From Candidatus Nanopelagicales bacterium (GTDB lineage: Bacteria; Actinomycetota; Actinomycetes; S36-B12): a stretch of DNA of 64,000 bases. The first letter of the stretch is position 1. The number at the start of each line of letters is the position of its first letter. This document shows, piece by piece, positions 27,928 to 36,080 of this stretch. Location of the stretch: contig JAURFD010000010.1 in assembly GCA_030827125.1 (NCBI GenBank), positions 42,527 through 106,526 of the forward strand, given 5' to 3'. A program made the position numbers and the translations under genes. The notes beneath the pieces were generated by a model that had not been told where the DNA came from, did not search any database, and saw only the letters and a program-made list of their open reading frames with translations.

Positions 27928-27933
27928 AGCGTA
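27928..27933 (-). promoter_or_regulatory. -10 box of leaderless HAD-gene promoter
   Basis: TACGCT on the minus strand, 6 nt before the GTG at 27921. It decides between two closely spaced GTG codons. Confidence 0.5.
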
Positions 27934-27986
27934 CGGGGACCGCTCTGTCTGGTCGGGTGCGTGGCGTCTGACGGAGGTTCCTAGGG

Positions 27987-27992
27987 CACACT
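27987..27992 (+). promoter_or_regulatory. -10-like box before the glutaredoxin gene
   Basis: CACACT (second and last positions fit TANNNT) ends 6 nt before the GTG at 27999. Confidence 0.3.
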
Positions 27993-27998
27993 CGATGG

Positions 27999-28244
27999 GT
28001 GACTGATCCGCGCGTGGTGCTCGTCGGCAAACCGGGCTGTCACCTCTGCGAGGAGGCCCGGGTGATCGTGGCGCGCGCGTGTGCCGATGCCGGAGTCGAC
28101 TGGATCGAGAGGTCGACCGAGGACGATCCCGAACTGGCCGATGCCTACTGGGAGCACATTCCGGTCATTCTCATCGACGGCGAGATTCATTCGCGCTGGT
28201 TCGTCGACCCCGTTGCCCTAGCGTCGGCGCTATCCAACCGATAA
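27999..28244 (+). CDS. glutaredoxin family protein
   Basis: An 81-aa thioredoxin-fold protein with the redox motif C14-H-L-C17 (GKPGCHLCEEA) and a cis-proline region HIPVILIDGE. It is the short DUF836-type glutaredoxin-like protein, often located next to rex or hem genes in actinobacteria (Rv0508 in mycobacteria). GTG start; divergent from the HAD gene with a shared promoter region of about 75 bp. The partner is not known; reduction by mycothiol or thioredoxin reductase would be usual. The palindrome CCGATAATCGG at its stop is too short to call a terminator. Confidence 0.84.
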   Translation: MTDPRVVLVGKPGCHLCEEARVIVARACADAGVDWIERSTEDDPELADAYWEHIPVILIDGEIHSRWFVDPVALASALSNR

Positions 28245-28268
28245 TCGGATATTCGCGTCCGGTCAACT

Positions 28269-28298
28269 TTGTTGAGATGTCCCGGTCGTCCCTACCCT
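28269..28298 (+). promoter_or_regulatory. rex promoter (-35 TTGTTG, -10 TACCCT)
   Basis: TTGTTG (28269-28274) and TACCCT (28293-28298) are separated by 18 bp, the best conventional sigma-70-type promoter in the window. No TTGTGAA-n-TTCACAA Rex box is visible between this promoter and the rex GTG. Confidence 0.5.
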
Positions 28299-28331
28299 TA
28301 CACGGTCACCCGCCTGTCATGAGGTCCCAAC

Positions 28332-29003
28332 GTGTCCCTGCACATCGCCCCCGAGCGCACCCGGTCCGTGGTGCCCGGTGCCACCGTGCAGCGACTCCCT
28401 GTCTATCTTCACGTCCTTGCTGGTTTGCGTGATCGGGGGGTCGCCACCGTTTCCTCCGCGGAGCTTGCCGCTGTCAGCGGAGTGACCAGCGCCAAGTTGC
28501 GCAAGGACCTGTCCTACCTCGGCTCGTTTGGCCGACGCGGTGTCGGCTACGACGTCGACTACCTGCACTCGGTCATCGCCGGCTGGCTCGGGATCCAGCA
28601 GGAAATCGCCGTCGTCATCGTTGGGGTCGGCAATCTGGGCCATGCCCTTGCCAGCTACCCGGGTTTCGCTCAGCGCGGTTTTTCGGTGGCGGGACTTGTC
28701 GACATCGATCCAGACCTCGTGGGACAACGCGTCCAGACCGGCGATGGCATGGTCCTCGTCGAGCCCTACGACCGACTCACCGCGCTCGCGCAACGCTGTC
28801 AGATCGGCATCATTGCCACGCCGGATGCTTCGGCCCAAGGCGTGTGCGATCAACTCGTTCAGGCGGGCATTCGCGAGATCCTGTCCTTTGCCTCCCGAGT
28901 CCTCGTCGTTCCAGACGACGTCCAGGTACGACACATCGACCTCGGCGCCGAACTCTCGGTGCTGGCCTCCCGACCGCGACGAACCACGGCGGTGAGCGCC
29001 TGA
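28332..29003 (+). CDS. rex: redox-sensing transcriptional repressor Rex
   Basis: Rex senses the NADH/NAD ratio and represses respiratory genes when NADH is low. The 223-aa protein has an N-terminal winged helix (about 20-80, with SAELAAVSGVTSAKLRKDLS and YLGSFGRRGVGYDV) and an NAD-binding Rossmann domain with VIVGVGNLGHAL (about 96). The gene starts with GTG at 28332. In Streptomyces rex leads a rex-hemACD operon; here it is followed 91 bp later by the cobA-hemD fusion only. The nearby nuo, men and ccs genes are typical Rex-regulated functions, although I find no Rex box. Confidence 0.95.
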   Translation: MSLHIAPERTRSVVPGATVQRLPVYLHVLAGLRDRGVATVSSAELAAVSGVTSAKLRKDLSYLGSFGRRGVGYDVDYLHSVIAGWLGIQQEIAVVIVGVGNLGHALASYPGFAQRGFSVAGLVDIDPDLVGQRVQTGDGMVLVEPYDRLTALAQRCQIGIIATPDASAQGVCDQLVQAGIREILSFASRVLVVPDDVQVRHIDLGAELSVLASRPRRTTAVSA

Positions 29004-29094
29004 CCGTCGCACCTCGACGGGCCGGCCAGGCCGTGTCCGTCAAAACTTCCCGCAGACCGACCGCACACCAACGACAACGAGGGGAATTCGCCCC

Positions 29095-30696
29095 GTGACC
29101 ACCTCCCGCACCAAGAAGAAGCTCGGCACCGTCGCCTTTGTCTTCGCCGGCCCCGGCGATCCAGAGTTGCTGACGCTGCGCGCTGCCGACCTGCTTCGCG
29201 CCGCCGACCGCGTCATCACTGACGCGACGGTGGCTGCACTCGCCGAGCACATCATTCGTGAGGACGCGATCATCGTGACCTGCGTCGATGACAAGGGCTT
29301 GCCGCTTGATCACTCGGCGCGCGCCAAACTTGTCGTCGACGCTGCGCGCGACGGACAGCGCACCGTGCGATTGCTGGCTGGTGATCCACTGTTCGACGGC
29401 GCACTAAACGCCGAGTCTTCGGTCCTTCGCAAGGCGAAGGTGCCGTTCGAGCTGGCGCCCGGAGTCAGCCCGATCACGGCCGTGCCGGCCTACGCCGGGT
29501 TTGGTCTGACCGGACGCAAGGCTCGCGAGGTGCACATCTTGAGCGCGGCCGATGCCGGGACCGACTGGACCAGCCTGGCCGATGATCGCGTCAGCGTCAT
29601 GGTTCCGGATGGGGCCGAAGCTGCGGCCAGTATCGCGAAGTCACTTCTCGGGGCGGGGCGCTCGCCCCAGACACCGATGGCGATCACACGCGGCGGCACA
29701 ACGGTGGAGCAGCGCACGATCGTCACCACCTTGGAGTCAGCCGCCGAGGACATCAAGGTGGCGAAGCAGGCCGGTCCGGGGATGGTCGTGGTCGGCGAGA
29801 TCGTCGGTCAGCGTGAGCGTCTCGGTTGGTTCGAGGTCAAGCCGTTGTTCGGCTGGCGCGTCCTCGTGCCGCGCACCCAGGATCGCAGCGACGACCTCCT
29901 CGATCGACTGGTCCGCATGGGCTCGATTCCCGTCGAGGTTCCGACCATTTCGGTGGAGCCCCCGCGCACTCCGCAGCAGATGGAGCGCGCTATCCATGGC
30001 CTGGTCTCCGGTCGCTACGAGTGGATCGGTTTCACCAGTGTGAACGCCGTGCGTGCGGTGCGAGAGAAGCTCGAGGAGTACGGCCTGGACGCCCGCTCCT
30101 TCGCTGGGCTCAAGGTCGCCGCCGTGGGCCCGGATACCGCCGAGGCGCTGATCACGTTCGGGGTACAGCCGGACCTGGTGCCCGAGGCCGAGCAGACGAC
30201 CCAGGCGTTGCTGGAGGAGTGGCCGCCGTTCGACTCCCTGGTTGATCCGATCAACCGGGTCTTCCTGCCGCGTGCGGATATCGCCACCGAGACCCTCGCT
30301 GCGGGCCTGACCGAGTTGGGCTGGGAGGTGGAGGACGTCACCGCCTACCGCACCGTGCGCGCGGCACCGCCGCCCGCCGAGACGCGTGAAGCCATTAAGA
30401 CCGGTGGCTTCGATGCGGTGCTGTTCACCTCGAGCAGCACGGTGCGCAACCTGGTGGGAATCGCTGGCAAGCCGCACGCCACCACCGTGGTGGCCTGCAT
30501 CGGCCCGCAGACAGCCAAGACCGCCGAGGAGCATGGACTGCGGGTTGATGTCCTCGCAGAGGCACCCAATGTCATGGCACTCGCGGAGGGGCTGGCCCTG
30601 CATGGCGAGCAACTGCGCCTCGCGGCCGAGGGCAATGGAGAGGCCACCTGGCGACCGAGCCGTCGTCGCGCGGCCGCACGTCGCAAGGCCACCTGA
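29095..30696 (+). CDS. hemD: uroporphyrinogen-III synthase with N-terminal CobA-like domain
   Basis: A 533-aa fusion. The C-terminal half (about 260-510) is the HemD uroporphyrinogen-III synthase domain, with GWRVLVPRTQDRSDDLLDRL, WIGFTSVNAVRAV, RVFLPRADIATETL and FTSSSTVRNL. The N-terminal half (about 10-245) is a tetrapyrrole (corrin/porphyrin) methylase domain beginning FAGPGDPELLTLRAADLL. Key CobA loops are altered (RLLAGDPLFDG instead of GGDPF-FGRG; APGVSPI), as in the mycobacterial HemD. Methyltransferase activity is thus doubtful. Ribosome-binding site GAGGGG precedes the GTG at 29095. hemA, hemC, hemB and hemL, its usual companions, are not here. Confidence 0.9.
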   Translation: MTTSRTKKKLGTVAFVFAGPGDPELLTLRAADLLRAADRVITDATVAALAEHIIREDAIIVTCVDDKGLPLDHSARAKLVVDAARDGQRTVRLLAGDPLFDGALNAESSVLRKAKVPFELAPGVSPITAVPAYAGFGLTGRKAREVHILSAADAGTDWTSLADDRVSVMVPDGAEAAASIAKSLLGAGRSPQTPMAITRGGTTVEQRTIVTTLESAAEDIKVAKQAGPGMVVVGEIVGQRERLGWFEVKPLFGWRVLVPRTQDRSDDLLDRLVRMGSIPVEVPTISVEPPRTPQQMERAIHGLVSGRYEWIGFTSVNAVRAVREKLEEYGLDARSFAGLKVAAVGPDTAEALITFGVQPDLVPEAEQTTQALLEEWPPFDSLVDPINRVFLPRADIATETLAAGLTELGWEVEDVTAYRTVRAAPPPAETREAIKTGGFDAVLFTSSSTVRNLVGIAGKPHATTVVACIGPQTAKTAEEHGLRVDVLAEAPNVMALAEGLALHGEQLRLAAEGNGEATWRPSRRRAAARRKAT

Positions 30697-30698
30697 GC

Positions 30699-31343
30699 AT
30701 GTCCGGCTCCGAGCGCACGACGGTCCATGTGCTTCGCCACGGTGAAGTACACAACCCCACCGGTGTGCTCTATGGCCGTTTGCCGGACTTCCACCTGTCC
30801 GATCGCGGTCGCGCCATGGCCGACCGAGTCGCCGACGCGCTCGCCGATCACGATGTCGTGCGCGTGGTCGCATCACCACTAGATCGCGCCCAGGAGACCG
30901 CCTCGCCCATCGCGCAGGCACACGGCCTAGAGATCGTGAGCGATCCGCGGGTGATCGAAGCAGACAACGTGTTCGAAGGTGAACGGGTGGGTGTCGGGGA
31001 CGGCGTCCTGCGCCAGCCTCGGGCCTGGCGCCACCTGTGGAATCCCTTTACCCCCTCCTGGGGGGAGCCGTACGACGAGTTGGCCGGCCGCATGAGCGAG
31101 GCCATTCGAGACGCGCGTGACGCGGCTCGCGGGCACGAGACGGTCGTGGTGAGCCACCAGTTGCCCATCTGGATCGCGCGCCTGCATGCGGAGAACCGTC
31201 GCCTGTGGCACGACCCGCGCAAGCGTGAATGTTCCCTGGCCTCGTTGACGTCCTTCGAATTCGACGGAGACCGATTGGCCCAGGTGAGTTACCGCGAGCC
31301 CGCGGCGGACCTGCTCCCGGGAGCCAAGGGGCGCGGTGCCTAG
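30699..31343 (+). CDS. histidine phosphatase family protein
   Basis: 214 aa with the phosphoglycerate-mutase-like fold. The phosphohistidine motif is LRHGEV (residues 11-16), the second arginine lies in ASPLDRAQETA, and the late VVVSHQLPIW supplies the second histidine. It begins 2 bp after hemD stops. In actinobacteria a phosphatase of this type lies between hemL and the cytochrome c maturation genes, as here. The substrate is unknown; true phosphoglycerate mutase is unlikely from context and divergence. Confidence 0.82.
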   Translation: MSGSERTTVHVLRHGEVHNPTGVLYGRLPDFHLSDRGRAMADRVADALADHDVVRVVASPLDRAQETASPIAQAHGLEIVSDPRVIEADNVFEGERVGVGDGVLRQPRAWRHLWNPFTPSWGEPYDELAGRMSEAIRDARDAARGHETVVVSHQLPIWIARLHAENRRLWHDPRKRECSLASLTSFEFDGDRLAQVSYREPAADLLPGAKGRGA

Positions 31344-31926
31344 AGGCCGTCGCATCGGATGCGTCATCAGCGCCGCCGCGCTTGTGATGACGCTTGCGGC
31401 CTGCGGTGGCGGGGCCGCCGACTCGGGGACCGGCTTCGTCGCCGGTGATGGGTCGATCGTCCTGCTCGATGAGTCAGCACGACAGCCCGCACCCGCACTG
31501 GAAGGGCCGACGCTTGAGGGAGGGACCTTCTCGCTGGCGGATTATCGCGGCGATGTGGCGGTGCTCAATGTCTGGGCGTCCTGGTGTGCCCCATGCCGCG
31601 CGGAGGCACCGGAACTCCAGTCGCTGTGGGAGGAGTTTGAGGGGCAGGGCGTGCAGTTCGTCGGACTTGATACCCGGGACACGGACGCGGCCGCACTGGC
31701 ATTCATCGAGGCCTACGGCATCACCTATCCCAACGTCATCGACACCGATGGCAGACTGCAGCTCCTTTTTGCCGACACCCTTCCGCCACAGGCCATCCCG
31801 TCCACCCTGGTCATCGACGCCGACGGTCGAGTCGCCGGCCGGATCCTTGGTCGGGCCAGCGAGGCGACGCTGCGGGGTTTGATCGAGGGAGCCCTGAACT
31901 CGGCGGGTTCTGGATCGGGTGCTTAG
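31336..31926 (+). CDS. resA: TlpA/ResA-like membrane thioredoxin (lipoprotein)
   Basis: Thioredoxin-family protein of 196 aa that would reduce apocytochrome c cysteines for heme attachment. A lipobox LAAC ends the signal sequence (Cys23 as the lipidated residue). The redox motif WCAPC (about 83-87) and the cis-Pro region AIPSTLVIDADG are present. The ATG lies 8 bp inside the end of the phosphatase gene. Followed 9 bp later by ccdA, and then resB and ccsB, the complete system II set. ResA is used as the functional name; the protein is only generally TlpA-like by sequence. Confidence 0.9.
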   Translation: MPRGRRIGCVISAAALVMTLAACGGGAADSGTGFVAGDGSIVLLDESARQPAPALEGPTLEGGTFSLADYRGDVAVLNVWASWCAPCRAEAPELQSLWEEFEGQGVQFVGLDTRDTDAAALAFIEAYGITYPNVIDTDGRLQLLFADTLPPQAIPSTLVIDADGRVAGRILGRASEATLRGLIEGALNSAGSGSGA

Positions 31927-31935
31927 AGTGTCAAC

Positions 31936-32748
31936 GTGGGCGGAGCAACCGGATTCGTCGCCGTGGGCGGAATAACGGAGACCGTCGCCAGTGGCAGCCT
32001 CGTCCTCGCGATGGTGCTCGCCTTTGCCGCGGGTGTCGTGAGTTTCATCAGCCCCTGCGTCCTGCCTCTCGCCCCTGGCTACCTGTCATACATCACCGGA
32101 CTCACCGGCGCCGAGATCGCCGGTGACGACTCCACGGAGTCCGATCGGGGCTGGAGCCTCAAGGTGGCCGTCAAGAGCAGGGTGCTGCTCGGCAGTGTGC
32201 TCTTTGTCCTCGGCTTCTCCGTGGTCTTCGTTTCCTACGGCGTCCTCTTCGGGAGTCTCGGCGCCCTTCTGCTGGAGTGGCAGGACGTCATCACACGCAT
32301 CCTCGGCGTCGTTGTCATCGTCATGGGTCTGGGGTTCATGGGCCTGATTCCCGAACTTCAGCGCGAATGGCGTATGCATCGCATGCCGTCGTACTCCGTC
32401 TGGGGTGCACCCGTCCTCGGGGTGCTCTTCGGTATTGGGTGGTCCCCATGCATCGGTCCGGCGCTCACCGCCGTGCAAAGCCTGGCCTTCACCGAGGCGA
32501 GTGCGGCCCGCGGTGCTCTGCTGTCGCTGGTCTACTGCCTCGGCCTGGGATTGCCCTTCATCCTCCTCGGCCTGGCGTTCCGTCAGGCTGCAGGGACCTT
32601 GGCCTGGGTGCGCCGTCACTACGCGGTCATCATGCGCGTCGGTGGCGGACTGCTCGTGCTCATCGGCGTACTCCTGGTTACGGGTGTGTGGAATGACGTG
32701 ACCATCTGGATGCGTACGATCGCCCCGAACTTCGAGACGCCGCTATGA
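31936..32748 (+). CDS. ccdA: cytochrome c biogenesis protein CcdA
   Basis: CcdA carries reducing power across the membrane to ResA. The 270-aa protein has six hydrophobic helices. The two redox cysteines are in conserved turns: SPCVLPLAPGYLSY in helix 1 and WSPCIGPALTAV in helix 4. GTG start at 31936, 9 bp after the TlpA-like gene. It overlaps resB by 4 bp. Regulation is presumably through the hem/ccs operon upstream. Confidence 0.94.
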   Translation: MGGATGFVAVGGITETVASGSLVLAMVLAFAAGVVSFISPCVLPLAPGYLSYITGLTGAEIAGDDSTESDRGWSLKVAVKSRVLLGSVLFVLGFSVVFVSYGVLFGSLGALLLEWQDVITRILGVVVIVMGLGFMGLIPELQREWRMHRMPSYSVWGAPVLGVLFGIGWSPCIGPALTAVQSLAFTEASAARGALLSLVYCLGLGLPFILLGLAFRQAAGTLAWVRRHYAVIMRVGGGLLVLIGVLLVTGVWNDVTIWMRTIAPNFETPL

Positions 32749-34286
32749 CGCAGACGATGACAGGCGAGAAGGCGGCTCCACTGCCCCCCATGGGCACCGG
32801 CGGTTTCCTGCGGTGGGCTTGGCGCCAACTCACGAGCATGCGTGTTGCGCTCATCCTGCTCTTCCTCCTGGCGATCGCTTCGATCCCCGGGTCGGTCCTT
32901 CCGCAGAACGGCACCGACCCCGTGCGCGTTGATGACTGGATCGAGAACAACCCCACCTGGGGTCCGCTTCTTGAGCGGTTCGGCTTCTTTGATGTCTATG
33001 CCGCACCGTGGTTTGCGGCCGTCTACCTCCTGCTCTTCGTGTCCCTGATCGGATGTGTGCTCCCGCGCTCGCTGACGCACCTGCGCGCCCTGCGGAGCGT
33101 GCCGCCGGCGGCGCCGCGACGCCTCGATCGACTGGCCGGGTTCCAGAGCATGACCGACTCCCGGTCACCGGATGAGGTCCTCGAGGCGGCCAGCGAGGGG
33201 CTGCGGGGTCGACGTTGGCGCGTCGCCCGCGGCGACGGGTGGGTGGCTGCGGAGAAGGGCTACCTCAGGGAAACGGGAAATCTGCTCTTCCACGTCGCCC
33301 TCGTGGCCCTGCTCATCTCCGTCGCCTACGGCGCCCTCTTTGGTTGGCGCGGCAACGTCATCGTGCGTCAGGGCACGGGCTTTTCCGACACGCTCACCCA
33401 GTACGACGCGTGGGGCGGTGGCCGACTGGTCAACCCCGATAACCTGCCGCCCTTTGCCTTCACCCTCGATGAATTCCTCGTTGAGTTCGAGCGCGACTCG
33501 TCACAACGGGGTGCGCCCCGACTGTTCGAGGCCAACGTGACCGTCTACCCCAGTCCCGGAGCGGAGTCCGAGGCCCAGACGATCCGGGTCAACGAGCCCC
33601 TCGTCGTCGATGGCGCGAAGGTCTTCCTCGTCGGGCACGGCTACTCACCAGTCCTCATCGTGCGCGATGCGCTCGGTCGCGTGGTCAACGACCAGGGTGT
33701 GGTCTTCCTCCCGCAGGACGGCAACTTCACCTCCACCGGCGTGGTCAAGGCTCCAGATGCTCGCCCGGCTCTCGGGATCCAGGGCCTCTTCCTGCCCACG
33801 GCCGCGGTCGACGAGATCCGCGGGCCGCACTCCACCTTCCCCGCTCCGGACGACCCGGCGGTGTTCCTGTCCGCCTGGACCGGGGACCTCGGACTTGACT
33901 CGGGCGTGCCCCAAAGCATTTACCGCCTGGACACGGCAAACATGACGCAGTTGGGTCTGGAGTCGCTGCGCCAGGGGCAGACCTGGGACTTGCCCGAGGG
34001 CATCGGCTCGGTGGAGTTCGCCGGGATCGAACGGTGGGCGTCCTTCCAGATTGCCCACGACCCGGGCAAGGAGCCAGCCCTCATCAGCGCGATGCTGGCC
34101 CTGGGCGGCCTCATGCTGTCTCTCTTTGTCAGAAGGCGCCGAGTCTGGGTCCGGGTCTCGCCGTCGGAAACGGGGGATACCGTGGTTCACGTCGCTGGAC
34201 TGATGCGTAGCGACGACGCGGACCTACAGCCCGATGTCACCGAGTTGGTGGACATCCTCACCGAAGGGAGGCCGGTGTCGCGATGA
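32745..34286 (+). CDS. resB: cytochrome c biogenesis protein ResB
   Basis: ResB (Ccs1) pairs with CcsB to form the heme export and cytochrome c synthetase complex. The 513-aa protein has three N-terminal membrane helices (with LTSMRVALILLFLLAIAS near 28 and the region near 85-105), a long extracytoplasmic domain (about 200-440) and a final helix (about 446-465). The PGSVLPQNG segment after helix 1 is a family signature. Overlaps with both neighbours by 4 bp show tight coupling. Confidence 0.94.
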   Translation: MTQTMTGEKAAPLPPMGTGGFLRWAWRQLTSMRVALILLFLLAIASIPGSVLPQNGTDPVRVDDWIENNPTWGPLLERFGFFDVYAAPWFAAVYLLLFVSLIGCVLPRSLTHLRALRSVPPAAPRRLDRLAGFQSMTDSRSPDEVLEAASEGLRGRRWRVARGDGWVAAEKGYLRETGNLLFHVALVALLISVAYGALFGWRGNVIVRQGTGFSDTLTQYDAWGGGRLVNPDNLPPFAFTLDEFLVEFERDSSQRGAPRLFEANVTVYPSPGAESEAQTIRVNEPLVVDGAKVFLVGHGYSPVLIVRDALGRVVNDQGVVFLPQDGNFTSTGVVKAPDARPALGIQGLFLPTAAVDEIRGPHSTFPAPDDPAVFLSAWTGDLGLDSGVPQSIYRLDTANMTQLGLESLRQGQTWDLPEGIGSVEFAGIERWASFQIAHDPGKEPALISAMLALGGLMLSLFVRRRRVWVRVSPSETGDTVVHVAGLMRSDDADLQPDVTELVDILTEGRPVSR

Positions 34287-35248
34287 GTGCGACCACATTG
34301 GCGCAGTGGAGCAACATGGCGGTCTACGCGGCCATGTTCATCCTCATCATGGCCCTCGTTGCCTTCGCCGTGAGTTTTGCGGCCCGTGGTCGTCGCGCGG
34401 GAGTGACCGCCACCTCCCCACAGCCGGTGTCCGTGGGAGCCGCGGGTCCCATGGCGAAGGACAACCCCGAGGCGCCAGCGTCAGCCGCCGTCATTGACGA
34501 ATCCGGACGACGGGCGGGCAACATCGGCATGTCACTCACCTGGCTCGCGACCGGGGTGCTGCTCGTGGGCGTCGTCCTGCGCGGCATCTGGGCTGAGCGG
34601 GTGCCGTGGGGGAACATGTATGAGTTTTCGCTCACGATGTCGCTCGGCATCCTGGCGGTCTTCCTCATCGTGTCGCTTCAGCGCGACGTCCGGTGGCTGG
34701 GGTTGCCCGTGGTGGGAATCACGCTGCTGAGCCTCGGTCTCGCGGTCACGGTGCTCTACACCGAAGCGGCCCAATTGGTGCCGGCCTTGAAATCGTGGTG
34801 GCTCGTCATTCACGTCTCAGCCGCGGTGATTTGTGCCGGCGCGTTCACGGTCTCGACGATGATCACCCTGCTCTACCTGTGGCGTGACCGTGCTGAACGG
34901 CGGGACGTGGTGCGCGGCATGGTGGCGAAGCTGCCCGATGCTCAGCGCCTGGACACGTTGGCGTATCGCATCATCGCCTTCGCCTTCCCGCTGTGGACCT
35001 TCGCCGTCATCAGTGGTGCGATCTGGGCGGAGAACGCCTGGGGCCGATACTGGGGCTGGGACCCCAAGGAGACGTGGGCTTTCATCACCTGGGTGGTCTA
35101 CGCCGGCTACCTGCATGCCCGCGCAACGGCGGGATGGCGAGGACGTCGGGCGGCGTACATCTCGATCCTGGGGTACGTCTCACTGATGATCAACTACTTC
35201 GGCGTGAACCTCTTCGTGAACTCGCTGCACTCCTACTCGGGCATGTAG
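34283..35248 (+). CDS. ccsB: cytochrome c heme-handling protein CcsB (CcsA type)
   Basis: 321 aa with eight membrane helices. The tryptophan-rich heme-binding segment is WGRYWGWDPKETWAFITW (about 253-270), and flanking histidines suited to heme binding are in IHVSAAV and LHSYSG. CcsB with ResB attaches heme to apocytochrome c outside the membrane. The N-terminal loop after helix 1 is long and low in complexity (about 35-75). It is the last gene of the operon, which contains all four system II proteins. Only 49 bp separate it from the converging PLDc_N-like gene. Confidence 0.95.
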   Translation: MSATTLAQWSNMAVYAAMFILIMALVAFAVSFAARGRRAGVTATSPQPVSVGAAGPMAKDNPEAPASAAVIDESGRRAGNIGMSLTWLATGVLLVGVVLRGIWAERVPWGNMYEFSLTMSLGILAVFLIVSLQRDVRWLGLPVVGITLLSLGLAVTVLYTEAAQLVPALKSWWLVIHVSAAVICAGAFTVSTMITLLYLWRDRAERRDVVRGMVAKLPDAQRLDTLAYRIIAFAFPLWTFAVISGAIWAENAWGRYWGWDPKETWAFITWVVYAGYLHARATAGWRGRRAAYISILGYVSLMINYFGVNLFVNSLHSYSGM

Positions 35249-35297
35249 CGCGCTGCGCTGAAGCCCAGATGTGCTGAAGTAGAGGTAAGGCGAGTCG

Positions 35298-35615
35298 TCA
35301 GGCTGGTGTCTGGCCGTCCGTCTCGCGACGGCGGCGCATTTTTTCGGCCCAGGCGTCGTCGCCGATTTGGCGCAGGAAAGCCGGATTGTCGTCCGGGGCG
35401 ATGGGACCCCGCCGGCGACGCCGGCCGGGACGATCAAGCTTGGGTCGTCCGGCGAGCAGCCAGATGAGGCCGCCGAGGAACGGCAGCAGGATGACGATGA
35501 GCAGCCAGACGAACTTGGGCAGCGTCCTCGTAGTCGACCCCGGGGTGCGCAGCACGTCGACGATGAACCAGATGTAGACGGCGAGGCCGAGCAGCACAAG
35601 GGCAACCCTGAGCAT
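35298..35615 (-). CDS. PLDc_N-domain small membrane protein
   Basis: 105 aa from the ATG at 35615, which has a perfect AGGAGG 5 nt upstream; the frame extends to 35657 but without a ribosome-binding site. Two membrane helices (MLRVALVLLGLAVYIWFIVD and FVWLLIVILLPFLGGLIWLL, each slightly shortened here) flank the PLDc_N signature RTLPKF. The tail is basic then acidic (RRRRRGPIAPDDNP). This domain is named for its occurrence before phospholipase D domains, but alone it is usually just a short membrane protein of unknown role. Confidence 0.78.
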   Translation of the reverse strand: MLRVALVLLGLAVYIWFIVDVLRTPGSTTRTLPKFVWLLIVILLPFLGGLIWLLAGRPKLDRPGRRRRRGPIAPDDNPAFLRQIGDDAWAEKMRRRRETDGQTPA

Positions 35616-35693
35616 TCGCGCCTCCTCGAACCCGGGACTGTCTGGCCAGGCCCCCACGATAACCCCACTTGCCCGGTCTGCGCCTGCGCTGCC

Positions 35694-35699
35694 TACCGT
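35694..35699 (+). promoter_or_regulatory. -10 box of leaderless DUF4229 promoter
   Basis: TACCGT ends 6 nt before the GTG at 35706. The GGAGG between them could also act as a ribosome-binding site, but at 1 nt from the GTG it is too close. Confidence 0.45.
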
Positions 35700-35705
35700 G
35701 GAGGG

Positions 35706-36080
35706 GTGCGGGATATTGCCATCTACACCGGTCTGCGTCTGGCCCTGCTCGCCGGCGTGTGGCTGCTCCTCCAGGCTGTGACCCCATTTCGCGGGCTGGT
35801 CGCCGTCATCATCGCCCTGCTGATCTCCGGTGTCATCAGCGTGGTGCTCCTGGACCGGCCCCGTGATCGCGCGGGGAGCCGTGTTGCCGGTGTCTTCCGG
35901 CGCATCGACGAGCGCATCGAGCGCAGCCGCACCGCGGAGGATTTCGACGACGATCCGCTGCCCCCGGCCCCGCCCTCAGGACAGGCCGGTTCCGATGCCG
36001 AGCAGCAGCCCGTAGGCGAGGGTGAGCAGCCCGGTCATCTGCAGGACGGGGACGAGGGCCCGGCCACTCACCCCGCGTAG
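35706..36080 (+). CDS. DUF4229 small membrane protein
   Basis: 124 aa. Two membrane helices (YTGLRLALLAGVWLLLQAV, then GLVAVIIALLISGVISVVLL) are followed by the conserved LDRPRDR and a charged cytoplasmic tail, the DUF4229 pattern of actinobacteria, where the gene is regularly found by menA or resB. The last 35 codons or so lie over the 3' end of menA on the opposite strand, and this tail (from about 91) is acidic and Gln/Gly/Pro-rich with no family resemblance. Function unknown. Confidence 0.78.
   Translation: MRDIAIYTGLRLALLAGVWLLLQAVTPFRGLVAVIIALLISGVISVVLLDRPRDRAGSRVAGVFRRIDERIERSRTAEDFDDDPLPPAPPSGQAGSDAEQQPVGEGEQPGHLQDGDEGPATHPA

Noticed and set aside
29095..30696. Frameshift or decay of cobA-hemD
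   Set aside because: One continuous frame with the same fusion layout as mycobacterial HemD; the altered loops are family-wide as far as I recall.
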